This document shows, piece after piece, positions 17,287 through 26,400 of a DNA stretch of 64,000 nucleotides. The notes below the pieces were generated by a model, which saw only the letters and a program-made list of their open reading frames with translations, made no database searches and was not told where the DNA came from. The translations under genes were made by a program, and so were the position numbers. Every line of letters begins with the position of its first letter. Within the stretch, counting starts at the first letter, position 1. The stretch comes from Microbacterium sp. 1S1. GTDB lineage: Bacteria; Actinomycetota; Actinomycetes; Actinomycetales; Microbacteriaceae. Where the stretch lies: positions 2,976,001 to 3,040,000 of the forward strand of contig NZ_CP043430.1 in the NCBI RefSeq assembly GCF_008271365.1. The letters are read 5' to 3'.

Positions 17287-17325
17287 GTCGCTCCTCGTGA
17301 CGGGCCGGGTACGGGCTCTCCGTCG

Positions 17326-17331
17326 ATTCTA
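17326..17331 (-). promoter_or_regulatory. -10 box for erpA (TAGAAT)
   Basis: TAGAAT on the minus strand is close to consensus and gives a leader of about 32 nt with GAGGAG near the start codon. Confidence 0.6.
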
Positions 17332-17352
17332 ACGCCGCTACGGACGGACGGC

Positions 17353-18756
17353 TCAGATCTCCCGCGCGTTCATGCGCGCCAGCATCAGCGCCTCGGTGGC
17401 AACGGCGTGTCGGAAGGTGTCGAGGTGCAGGGACTCGTTGGGGCTGTGCGCACGGGAGTGTGGATCCTCCACTCCGGTCACGAGGATCTGCGCCTCGGGG
17501 AACTCCCGCACGAGGTCGGCGATGAACGGGATCGATCCGCCGACGCCGAGGTCGACCGGCGCCACCCCGTAGCCGTCGCGCATGGCCTGCCTGGTGAGCT
17601 CGACGGCCCACCCGCTCGTGTCGACGAGGAAGGGGTTGCCGAGGTCGACGTCGGTGAAGCTCAGCTCGGCGCCGAACGGCGCATGTGCACGGAGGTGCCG
17701 CTCCAACGCGTCGTAGGCGTCCTGCCCGGACTGCCCCGGCGCGACCCGCGCGCTGATCACGACGGTCACCTCGGGGAGCAGGGTGTTGGAGGCCGCGGCG
17801 ACGCTCGTCGCGTCGATGCCGATGACCGTGACGGATGGCTTGTTCCAGATGCGGCTGAGGATGGTTCCGTCACCGATGGGTGTCGTCCCCGGGAGGAGGC
17901 CGGCCTCGTCCCGCAGCGTCTCCTCTGTGTATTCAGGGGTCTCGGCATCCCGAGCGCTCATGCCCTCCACCGCGACGGAACCATCCTCGTTCCACAGTGT
18001 GGAGAGGAGCCGGACGGTCGCCATCATGGCGTCGGGAACCGCCCCGCCGAACATCCCGGAGTGGGAAGCGTGGTCCAGCGTGCGCACGGTCATGGTGAAG
18101 CGTGCGTTGCCGCGCAGAGAGACCGTGAGGCCGGGAGTGACGGAGTCCCAGTTGCCCGAGTCCGCGACGACGATCGCGTCGGCCCGCAGAGCCTCCTTGT
18201 TGTCGGACAGGAACTGCGCGAAGGAGCGGGAGCCGTACTCCTCCTCCCCCTCGACGAACATCGCGATGCCCAAGTCGAGGTCGTCGCCGAGCACCTCGGC
18301 GACCGCCCGGATCGCGCCGATGTGGGCCATGATGCCGGCCTTGTCGTCCGCGGCTCCACGACCATAGAGACGCCCGTCGCGGACGGTCGGCTCGAAGGGC
18401 GGGGTCTCCCAGAGCGCGTCGTCTCCTGGAGGCTGCACGTCGTGGTGCGCGTAGAGGAGGATGGTCGGCTTGCCGTTGCGCGCCGCCCGGGTCGCGAGGA
18501 CCGCGGGCTGTCCCTGCTCGTCGGTGCCCGGGATGTCGGCGCGGAGCACCCGCACCTCGTCGAAGACGCCGGTGCCCCGCGCGAGGGTGGCGACGGCGTC
18601 CGCGCTGCGCTCCAGCTGAGTCTGATCGAAAGCCGGCCAGGCCATTCCGGGGATGCGCACGAGGTTCCCCAGGTCCGACAGCGCGGAGGGGATGCCGGTC
18701 GCGACGGCTTCGAGGACGGCGGCGTCGGACTCGCTGGGAAGTGCAGGTGAGGTCAT
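17353..18756 (-). CDS. M20 family dipeptidase
   Basis: A 467-residue zinc metallopeptidase of the M20 (carnosinase/PepV-like) family. Metal and catalytic residues appear in LLYAHHDVQPPGD, YGRGAADDKAG, FVEGEEEYGS and VVADSGNWD, and the dimerisation domain follows from about residue 220 (RTLDHASHSGMFGG). SPNESLHLD near the C-terminus supplies the last ligand region. It probably cleaves cytosolic dipeptides and corresponds to Rv2141c near pyrD in M. tuberculosis. The frame is open far upstream, but the ATG at 18756 matches the family N-terminus and follows a TAAGAT box by 7 nt. Confidence 0.93.
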   Translation of the reverse strand: MTSPALPSESDAAVLEAVATGIPSALSDLGNLVRIPGMAWPAFDQTQLERSADAVATLARGTGVFDEVRVLRADIPGTDEQGQPAVLATRAARNGKPTILLYAHHDVQPPGDDALWETPPFEPTVRDGRLYGRGAADDKAGIMAHIGAIRAVAEVLGDDLDLGIAMFVEGEEEYGSRSFAQFLSDNKEALRADAIVVADSGNWDSVTPGLTVSLRGNARFTMTVRTLDHASHSGMFGGAVPDAMMATVRLLSTLWNEDGSVAVEGMSARDAETPEYTEETLRDEAGLLPGTTPIGDGTILSRIWNKPSVTVIGIDATSVAAASNTLLPEVTVVISARVAPGQSGQDAYDALERHLRAHAPFGAELSFTDVDLGNPFLVDTSGWAVELTRQAMRDGYGVAPVDLGVGGSIPFIADLVREFPEAQILVTGVEDPHSRAHSPNESLHLDTFRHAVATEALMLARMNAREI

Positions 18757-18763
18757 GCGAGTA

Positions 18764-18769
18764 ATCTTA
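18764..18769 (-). promoter_or_regulatory. -10 box of a leaderless promoter for the dipeptidase (TAAGAT)
   Basis: TAAGAT on the minus strand, 7 nt, then ATG at 18756. It sits in a 45-bp gap between divergent genes. Confidence 0.6.
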
Positions 18770-18801
18770 AGGCGACCCACCCCAGCGAACCGAGGAACCT
18801 C

Positions 18802-19374
18802 GTGGCCACTACCCCCGCCTCCCCTTCGACGAACGACGACGCCCCCCAGACGCCTGCCGTCGGCAAGGGACGCGCGACGCCGACCCGCGCCGAGCAGGAG
18901 GCCGCCCGCCGCCGGCCCCTCGTCGCGAACACCAAGGAGGCGAAGGCCGCGGCTCGCGCCGAGCTCAACGAGCGTCGCGCGAAGGCGCAGGCCGGCATGG
19001 CCGCTGGTGAGGAGAAGTATCTCCCTGCCCGCGACAAGGGACCGCAGCGTCGGTGGGTGCGCGACTACGTCGACGCCGGCTGGCACCCCGCGGAGTTCGT
19101 CATGGGCGTGATGGTGCTCGTGATCCTCGCTTCGCTGCTGCCGACCAACATGATGATCTCGTTCTACGCGTACCTGTTCATGATGGCCTACCTGGTCATC
19201 GCGATCGGCGGCATGATCCTGCTGGGCATGCGCGTGAAGCGCAAGGCAGCGGCGAAGTTCGGCAAGGACCGCGTCGAGAAGGGCCTCGGTTGGTACGCCG
19301 GCATGCGCGCGCTGCAGATGCGCTTCATGCGTCTGCCGAAGCCTCAGGTCAAGCGCGGACAGTACCCCGACTGA
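18802..19374 (+). CDS. DUF3043 family membrane protein
   Basis: A 190-residue protein with a hydrophilic, Ala/Arg/Lys-rich N-terminal half (KGRATPTRAEQEAARRRPL is the DUF3043 signature) and two adjacent membrane helices (about residues 112-130 and 132-152), followed by a basic tail. The function is unknown and the family is confined to actinobacteria. GAGGAAC lies before the GTG start at 18802. Its final 26 bases overlap the 3' end of the convergent pyrD gene. Confidence 0.9.
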   Translation: MATTPASPSTNDDAPQTPAVGKGRATPTRAEQEAARRRPLVANTKEAKAAARAELNERRAKAQAGMAAGEEKYLPARDKGPQRRWVRDYVDAGWHPAEFVMGVMVLVILASLLPTNMMISFYAYLFMMAYLVIAIGGMILLGMRVKRKAAAKFGKDRVEKGLGWYAGMRALQMRFMRLPKPQVKRGQYPD

Positions 19375-20386
19375 CCAGTCCTCGATTGATCTCGCGGCCC
19401 CAAAACGGACCGCGGTAGAGGAAAGCGGTGTAGCCCTGCACAAGGGTGGCCCCCGCATCCAGACGCGCCTGCACGTCCGAAGCGGTCTCCACGCCGCCCA
19501 CCGCGATCACGCAGAAGTCGTCCGGGACCGCGGAACGGACCACGCGAAGGACCTCCAGGGATCGTCGTTTGAGCGGTGCGCCGGAGAGTCCTCCCGCTCC
19601 GGCCGCTTCGACCACGGCCGGGTCGGTGCGCAAGCCGTCGCGACTGACCGTCGTGTTGTGCGCGATGATGCCCGCGAGGCCCTCCTCCACCGCGAGACGC
19701 GCGATGGCCTCGATCTCGTCATCGGGAAGGTCGGGGGCGATCTTCACGAGCAGCGGGGTCGACCCGGCAGCGTCGCGCACGGCCCGAAGAAGCGGCGCGA
19801 GCGTCTCCACCGCCTGCAGCCCCCGCAGTCCGGGGGTGTTCGGAGACGAGACGTTGACGGCCAGGTAGTCGGCGAGCGGCGCCAGCCGCGTTGCCGAGGC
19901 GACGTAGTCCGCGACGGCGTCTTCGACGTCCACCACCCGGCTCTTGCCGATGTTGACGCCGATCACCGTATCGGGGGCACCACGGCGGAGCCGAGCGAGG
20001 CGGCGGGCCGCGGCGTCCGCACCGCGGTTGTTGAAGCCCATGCGGTTGATGACCGCACGGTCCTGGACCAGGCGGAACAGCCGAGGCTTCGGATTCCCCT
20101 CCTGCGGGACGGCCGTGATCGTGCCGACCTCGACGTGCCCGAAGCCCAGCGCCGCGAGACCGCGGACGCCCACCGCGTTCTTGTCGAACCCGGCCGCGAC
20201 ACCGAACGGCGAGGGGAACGTGAGTCCCAGGGCTTCGACCCGCAGCGAAGGATCCGGGCGGGTCATCGCACGGGTCGCCCACGAGAACGGCGGCACCCCG
20301 AGGACGCGGATCACCGCCATACCGGCGTGGTGGGCGAACTCGGGATCGAAGCGCGACAGGACGGCGCGAAACAGCAGCGGATACAT
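19349..20386 (-). CDS. pyrD: Dihydroorotate dehydrogenase, class 2 (quinone-linked)
   Basis: A 345-residue enzyme of pyrimidine synthesis. The N-terminal helix (MYPLLFRAVLSRFDPEFAHH) associates with the membrane for quinone access. The FMN barrel has FGVAAGFDKNAVGVRGL, INRMGFNNRG, NVSSPNTPGLRGLQ (catalytic Ser), AHNTTVSRDG and AVGGVETASDV. The ATG at 20386 is chosen over the open frame to 20518 because it begins the conserved helix and follows a TAATCT box by 7 nt. The first three bases of that box are the nrdR stop codon. Confidence 0.96.
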   Translation of the reverse strand: MYPLLFRAVLSRFDPEFAHHAGMAVIRVLGVPPFSWATRAMTRPDPSLRVEALGLTFPSPFGVAAGFDKNAVGVRGLAALGFGHVEVGTITAVPQEGNPKPRLFRLVQDRAVINRMGFNNRGADAAARRLARLRRGAPDTVIGVNIGKSRVVDVEDAVADYVASATRLAPLADYLAVNVSSPNTPGLRGLQAVETLAPLLRAVRDAAGSTPLLVKIAPDLPDDEIEAIARLAVEEGLAGIIAHNTTVSRDGLRTDPAVVEAAGAGGLSGAPLKRRSLEVLRVVRSAVPDDFCVIAVGGVETASDVQARLDAGATLVQGYTAFLYRGPFWGREINRGLVSRGTVRA

Positions 20387-20393
20387 CCCTGCC

Positions 20394-20399
20394 AGATTA
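20394..20399 (-). promoter_or_regulatory. -10 box for pyrD built on the nrdR stop codon (TAATCT)
   Basis: TAATCT on the minus strand, 7 nt, ATG at 20386. The TAA is the nrdR stop (20399-20397). Confidence 0.55.
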
Positions 20400-20867
20400 C
20401 CGGTCCGTCGCCTCCGCCTTGGCGTGGTCGGCGCGCAGATCACCGATCGCCGCCTCGAAGTCCTCAAGCGAGTCGAAGGCCTGGTAGACGCTCGCGAAAC
20501 GGAGGAACGCCACCTCATCTAGCTCGCGCAGGGGTCCGAGGATGGCGAGGCCGATCTCGTTCGTGTCCAGTTGGGAGACACCCGTCTGGCGAACGGCCTC
20601 CTCCACCCGCTGCGCGAGGATCGCGAGATCCGCCTCGGTCACCGGCCGCCCTTGGCAGGCCTTCCGGACCCCGGAGATGACCTTCTCCCTGCTGAACGGC
20701 TCCATGACTCCGGAGCGCTTGATGACGTTGAGGCTCGCGGTCTCCGTCGTGGAGAAGCGACCGCCGCATTCCGGGCACTGGCGACGACGGCGGATCGAGA
20801 GTCCGTCGTCGCTGGTGCGGGAATCGATGACCCGGGAGTCGGGGTGACGGCAGAAGGGGCAGTGCAT
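20397..20867 (-). CDS. nrdR: Transcriptional repressor NrdR
   Basis: A 156-residue repressor of ribonucleotide reductase genes. An N-terminal zinc ribbon (MHCPFC, then [11 protein letters not shown]) precedes an ATP-cone ([20 protein letters not shown]) that senses dATP/ATP. It lies between hisD and pyrD on one strand and has its own leaderless-type promoter overlapping the hisD stop. No nrd genes are in the window. Confidence 0.97.
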   Translation of the reverse strand: MHCPFCRHPDSRVIDSRTSDDGLSIRRRRQCPECGGRFSTTETASLNVIKRSGVMEPFSREKVISGVRKACQGRPVTEADLAILAQRVEEAVRQTGVSQLDTNEIGLAILGPLRELDEVAFLRFASVYQAFDSLEDFEAAIGDLRADHAKAEATDR

Positions 20868-20874
20868 CTGACAG

Positions 20875-20880
20875 ATCCTA
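20875..20880 (-). promoter_or_regulatory. -10 box for nrdR built on the hisD stop codon (TAGGAT)
   Basis: TAGGAT on the minus strand, 7 nt, ATG at 20867. The TAG is the hisD stop (20880-20878). Confidence 0.6.
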
Positions 20881-22182
20881 CGCGGTGAACCGCGCCTCGA
20901 TCGCCTCGCCGTGTGCAGGGAGCACCTCGGTGTCCGCCAGTGCGACGACGCCCTCCCGCACCGCCTCGAGTGCCGCCCGGTCGTACGACACGACCTGCTG
21001 CGGGCGGAGGAAGGTGTACGCCCCGAGACCGGGGGCGTAGCGCGCCTGTCCCCCGGTCGGCAGCACGTGGTTGCTCCCCGCCATGTAGTCGCCGAGGCTC
21101 ACGGGCGTCTGATCGCCGACGAAGACCGCTCCCGCGCTGGTGAAGGCGGCAGCCGCCTCCTCTGCGTCGGCGAGGTGAAGCTCCAGGTGCTCGGGTGCGT
21201 ACGCGTTGCTGAACGCGACGGCCAGGGCGCGGTCGTCCACGAGGACGATCGCCGACTGCGGTCCGGACAGCGCGGCGGCGACCCGCTCGCTGTGGCGTGT
21301 CCGCGCGGAGAGGACTTCGACGGCCTCGCGCACCCGCTCCGCGATACCCGTGTCGTCTGTGACGAGCACGGCCGACGCCTGTTCATCGTGCTCGGCCTGG
21401 CTCACGAGGTCGGCGGCGATCAGACGAGGCTCCGCGCCGGCGTCCGCGACGATGAGGATCTCGGTCGCACCCGCCTCGGAGTCCGTTCCGACGACGCCGG
21501 CGACGGCCCGCTTGGCCGATGCCACGTAGTTGTTCCCCGGCCCGGACACCACGTCGACCGGGTCCAGGCCGATAGTGCGGACGCCGTGAGCAAGGGCGCC
21601 GATAGCTCCGGCGCCACCCATGGCATAGATCTCCGTGACGCCGAGGAGAGCGGCGGCGGCCAGGATCGTCGGGTGGACACGACCGCCCTGATCGGCCTGC
21701 GGCGGCGAGGCGAGGGCGATCTCCTGCACACCGGCGACTTGAGCGGGGACGACGTTCATGACGACGCTCGACGGGTACACCGCCTTGCCGCCGGGGATGT
21801 ACACGCCCACCCGGTGCACCGGCTGCCAGCGCTGCGTGATGGTCGCGCCGTCGCCGATTCGTGTCACCTGCGGAGCGGGAACCTGCGCGGCCGAAGCCCG
21901 GCGCACCCGACGGATCGCCTCTTCGAGCGCCGAGCGCACGGTCGGGGCCAGCGCCGCCAGGGCCTCGGAGAGGTGCGACTCGGGCACCCGCACGGCGTGA
22001 CCGGTGACCCGGTCGAAGCGCTCCGCCTGCTCGCGCAGGGCTTCCTCGCCGCGCTCCCGCACATCGTCGACGAGGCGCGCCGCGGTCTCCAGCGCCTCGG
22101 CGCGTGCGTGCGTCGCGCGGGGCACGGCGGCGAGCATGTCGGCGGGCGAGAGCTTGCGCCCCCGCAGATCGATCGTGCGCAT
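20878..22182 (-). CDS. hisD: Histidinol dehydrogenase
   Basis: A 434-residue enzyme that performs the last two oxidations of histidine synthesis with NAD and zinc. Family strings include [49 protein letters not shown] and the catalytic region [10 protein letters not shown]. Zinc ligands lie in SQAEHDEQ and [10 protein letters not shown]. The ATG at 22182 is one base after the stop of the upstream membrane-protein gene, so the two are co-transcribed. No other his genes follow. Confidence 0.96.
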   Translation of the reverse strand: MRTIDLRGRKLSPADMLAAVPRATHARAEALETAARLVDDVRERGEEALREQAERFDRVTGHAVRVPESHLSEALAALAPTVRSALEEAIRRVRRASAAQVPAPQVTRIGDGATITQRWQPVHRVGVYIPGGKAVYPSSVVMNVVPAQVAGVQEIALASPPQADQGGRVHPTILAAAALLGVTEIYAMGGAGAIGALAHGVRTIGLDPVDVVSGPGNNYVASAKRAVAGVVGTDSEAGATEILIVADAGAEPRLIAADLVSQAEHDEQASAVLVTDDTGIAERVREAVEVLSARTRHSERVAAALSGPQSAIVLVDDRALAVAFSNAYAPEHLELHLADAEEAAAAFTSAGAVFVGDQTPVSLGDYMAGSNHVLPTGGQARYAPGLGAYTFLRPQQVVSYDRAALEAVREGVVALADTEVLPAHGEAIEARFTA

Positions 22183-22183
22183 G

Positions 22184-23425
22184 TCAGCCCTTCGTGATGC
22201 CGGCGATGTCGTGGAGGTACCCGATGCGTCCGTCATCGTGTCGGACGACGTAGGCGCCGCCGCGGTCTTCGATCACGAGAGCCCACGCGGACGGGCCGAT
22301 GCGGAAGATCGGCTCGCCCCGCTCGTCGTGGACCTCGCGGTCGGTCGGGGCGAGGATCCAGAACGGCTGCGCGGCGGACACGTCGTCCCGGGGACGGGTG
22401 GTCTCCACATCGCCATCGTCGGCGATGACGGGGTGTGCGGCGGTCGCGTCGTCGACCGAGTCCTCCTGGGCACGGAGCTCCTCCTCGGACAGCGCCTTCG
22501 CGCCCAACAGCGACTCGATGCTGCCCGTGTCGGAGACGATGTCCGGTTGCTCACCCCGCGAGCGACGGGAGTAGGGCGGCGCGTACTCCGGCTCTGAGGC
22601 GACCGGCACCGTGCCCGTCCCCCCGCCCGAGGCGTGGGCAGTGAGAGGGACCCGGCCCGCGTCGTCGGCGGCATGATCGTCGCTGCCGACCTCGTCGGGG
22701 TCGGCTGTGCTCTGCGCCGCGTCGGAGTCGAGGATGACGGCTGTCTCGCTCTCCGCCGGCATCGCGGAGGTTCGAGTGGCCGGAGCGGAGTCCGCGGCGT
22801 ACGTCTCCGCCGGAGTGGTGGAGGTTGCGACGGGTGCAGCCGGCGTGGGCTCGGGGCGCGGGCGCGCGATCACCGGACGGACCGGGTTGGCGTTGCGGTG
22901 CGCCAGCGTCACGAGGCGGCCCTGGAAATCCTCCTTGAGCCCGGGGATGAGCGGCGCGAAGACCGTGAGCACGACGAGGGCGGTGGAGGTGATGACCTGC
23001 ACCACCGCGTTCCAGGGCAGACCCCAGTTGCCCGTCGAGATGACGGCGGAGAGCGCGAGCCACAGGTTGCCGGCCCAGACGCAGGCGGACACGGAGAACG
23101 CCACGGATGCGAACTGGTCGATCCCGAGCGAGCCGACCCGCCGGATGCCGTCCGGCGAGAACCGCCGGAGGACCAGGAGGAACACCGCGACCGTCGGCAC
23201 GCCGATCGGCAGGATCCACTGAATGCCGATCCCCCACAACGAGATTCCCCCGCTGAGCGGGAAGAACGAGACGAGGAAGGAGACCAGCCAGAAGCCGACG
23301 ATCAACAGCTCACGCAACGTGAAGCCGAGGATGCCGTACTCCGGCGTGACCTCGTCGTCGTAGAGGACACCGTCCTCGTCGCTGAACACCGCCTCGGCAT
23401 CCGGGTCGGGAAGATCCGTGCTCAT
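22184..23425 (-). CDS. Four-helix membrane protein with long cytoplasmic tail, unknown function
   Basis: A 413-residue protein. A short acidic N-terminus precedes four membrane helices (about residues 34-57, 62-86, 100-128 and 133-162). A Pro/Ala/Ser/Asp-rich, probably disordered region spans about 185-345. The last 60 residues look folded (WILAPTDREVHDERGEPIF, SAWALVIEDRGGAYVVRHDD) and resemble a small beta-rich module. Homologous proteins may sit beside hisD in Microbacteriaceae, but I do not recognise a named family. AAAGGAC precedes the ATG and a TAGGAT box lies about 60 nt upstream. Confidence 0.75.
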   Translation of the reverse strand: MSTDLPDPDAEAVFSDEDGVLYDDEVTPEYGILGFTLRELLIVGFWLVSFLVSFFPLSGGISLWGIGIQWILPIGVPTVAVFLLVLRRFSPDGIRRVGSLGIDQFASVAFSVSACVWAGNLWLALSAVISTGNWGLPWNAVVQVITSTALVVLTVFAPLIPGLKEDFQGRLVTLAHRNANPVRPVIARPRPEPTPAAPVATSTTPAETYAADSAPATRTSAMPAESETAVILDSDAAQSTADPDEVGSDDHAADDAGRVPLTAHASGGGTGTVPVASEPEYAPPYSRRSRGEQPDIVSDTGSIESLLGAKALSEEELRAQEDSVDDATAAHPVIADDGDVETTRPRDDVSAAQPFWILAPTDREVHDERGEPIFRIGPSAWALVIEDRGGAYVVRHDDGRIGYLHDIAGITKG

Positions 23426-23481
23426 CGTCGTCCTTTCCTCATCGGGGCACCTCGGATTTCCAGTGCGCTCGACGGCTCACG

Positions 23482-23487
23482 ATCCTA
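23482..23487 (-). promoter_or_regulatory. -10 box for the membrane protein-hisD operon (TAGGAT)
   Basis: TAGGAT on the minus strand just after the dnaE stop, giving a leader of about 50 nt to the start at 23425. Confidence 0.5.
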
Positions 23488-23492
23488 CCCGC

Positions 23493-26400
23493 TCACCCCA
23501 GACAGGTTGGTCCGAGCAGGGACTTCAGGTCGCCGAAGAGGTCGGCCGAGACCTTCACCGGCATCGGAACCTCGAACACCTTCGCCGTGCCGCCACGGTG
23601 GACGCGCAGCAGCACCTCAGTGTCTCCGCTGTGGCGGCGCAGGACCTCGGCCAGCTCGGTCATGACCCGTTCGGTCGCGCGCTGCTCCGCCAGCACGAGC
23701 GACAGAGGACCCGCCGCGTCGAAGGACCCGACGTCAGGGGCGAACGCGGACTGCGCGTGCAGGTTCAGCCCGTCGTCACGACGGGAGACTCGACCGCGCA
23801 CCGCGAGGATGGCGTCCTGCTGCAGCGTGTGCTGGAACTCGAGGTAGGTCTTTCCCATGAACATCACAGTGACCTCACCGTTGAAGTCTTCCACGGTGAT
23901 CATGCCGTAAGGGTTTCCGCTGGCTTTGGCCACGCGATGCTGCACGCTGGTGACGAGGCCAGCGACGGTGACCTGGTCCCCGTCCTGCAGATCCTCCGAG
24001 TTGTTGAGGTCGTGGATGGAGATCGAGGCGTGCTTCGCGAGCGGCACCTCGAGACCCGCCAGCGGATGATCCGAGACGTACAGCCCGAGCATCTCGCGCT
24101 CGAAGGCGAGCTTGTCCTTCTTGATCCACTCCGGACGCGGGGGCACCTTCGCGGGTGCTGCTTCCTCCATGCCGTCGTAGAGACTGTCGAAGTCGAAGCC
24201 GATGGCCCCCTGCGCCTCGTTGCGCTTTCGGTCGACCGCTGCCTCCACCGCATCTTCGTGGATCTCGAGGAGCGCGCGCCGGGTGTCCCCCATCGAGTCG
24301 AACGCGCCGGCCTTGATGAGCGACTCGACCGTGCGCTTGTTGGCGACGTGCAGGGGCACCGTGTCGAGGAAGTGATGGAAGGAGGTGAATCGCTCGTCCT
24401 TGCGAGACTGCACGATCCCTTCGACGACGTTGGTGCCGACGTTGCGGACGGCGCCGAGGCCGAAGCGGATGTCGTCGCCGACGGCCGCGAAGAAGTTGAT
24501 CGACTCGGAGACGTCCGGCGGGAGGACCTTGATGCCCATTCGGCGGCACTCGTTGAGGTAGAGCGCCATCTTGTCCTTGGAGTCGCCGACGCTCGTGAGG
24601 AGGGCGGCCATGTACTCGGCGGGGTAGTGGGCCTTCAGATAGGCCGTCCAGTAGGACACGAGACCGTACGCGGCGGAGTGCGCTTTGTTGAAGGCATAGT
24701 CCGAGAAGGGCAGGAGGATGTCCCAGAGCGCCTTGACCGCGTCCTCGCCGAAACCGCGCTCGGTCATCCCGGCCGCGAAGCCCGCATACTGCTTGTCCAG
24801 CTCGGACTTCTTCTTCTTTCCCATCGCACGGCGCAGGATGTCGGCCTGACCGAGGCTGAAGCCGGCGACCTTCTGGGCGATCGCCATGACCTGTTCCTGG
24901 TAGATGATGAGTCCGTAGGACTCCTCCAGGATCTCCGCCAGCGGTTCCGCAAGCTCCGGATGGATCGGGGTGATCTCCTGCTGCCCGTTCTTCCGCAGCG
25001 CGTAGTTGGTGTGGGAGTTGGCTCCCATCGGTCCCGGGCGGTACAGCGCGATGAGGGCCGAGATGTCTCCGAAGTTGTCGGGCTTCATGAGCCGCATCAG
25101 CGAGCGCAGCGGCGGGCTGTCGAGCTGGAAGACGCCGAGGGTGTCCCCACGGGCCAGCAGCTCGTAGACGGCGGGGTCGTCGAGTCCGAGGTGCTCCAGA
25201 TCGAGCTCCTCGCCGCGGTTCATCCGGATGTTGTCCAGAGCGTCCGAGATGATCGTGAGGTTCCGGAGCCCCAGGAAGTCCATCTTGATGAGCCCGAGGG
25301 ACTCGCAGGACGGGTAGTCGAACTGCGTGACGATCTGGCCGTCCTGCTCGCGCCGCATGATGGGGATGATGTCGAGCAGAGGCTCCGACGACATGATGAC
25401 GCCGGCGGCGTGCACGCCCCACTGCCGCTTCAGGCCCTCGAGACCCAGCGCGCGGTCGAAGACCGTCTTCGCCTCCGGATCGGTCTCGATGAACGCCCGG
25501 AACTCGCTGGCCTCCTTGTAGCGCGGATGTGCGGAGTCGAACATCCCATCCAGGGGCATGTCCTTACCCATCACCGCCGGCGGCATGGCCTTGGTCAGTC
25601 GCTCCCCCATGCTGAAGGGGAAGCCGAGGACCCGGCCGGCGTCCTTGAGCGCCTGCTTCGACTTGATCGTGCCGTACGTGACGATCTGCGCGACGCGCTC
25701 GGACCCGTACTTCCGGGTCACGTACTCGATGACCTCGCCACGGCGACGGTCGTCGAAGTCGACGTCGAAGTCGGGCATCGAGACGCGGTCCGGGTTGAGG
25801 AAGCGCTCGAAGATGAGACCGTGCTCGAGGGGGTCGAGGTCGGTGATCTTCATGGCGTAGGCCACCATGGAGCCGGCACCGGAACCACGACCGGGACCGA
25901 CACGGATGCCGTTGTCCTTGGCCCAGTTGATGAAGTCGGCGACGACGAGGAAGTAGCCGGGGAAGCCCATCTGCAGGATGATCCCGGTCTCGTACTCGGC
26001 CTGCTTGCGCACCTTGTCCGGGACGCCGTTCGGATACCGGTAGTGGAGGCCCTTCTCGACCTCCTTGATGAGCCAGCTGTCCTCGGTCTCGCCGTCGGGC
26101 ACGGGGAACCGCGGCATGTAGTTCGCCGAGGTGTTGAACTCGACCTCGCACCGCTCGGCGATCAGGAGCGTGTTGTCGCAGGCCTCGGGGTGGTCCCGGA
26201 AGAGCTGCCGCATCTCGGCGGCGGTCTTGATGTAGTACCCGTCGCCGTCGAACTTGAAGCGGTTCGGGTCGTCGAGCGTGGAGCCGGACTGCACGCACAG
26301 CAGGGCCGCGTGGGCGTCGGCCTCGTGCTGGTGGGTGTAGTGCGAATCGTTGGTCGCCACCAGCGGGATGCCGAGGTCTTTCGCGAGACGGAGGAGGTCG

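Noticed and set aside
17353..19458. 701-residue version of the dipeptidase
   Set aside because: The extension runs antisense through the DUF3043 gene. The family N-terminus and a promoter box are at 18756.
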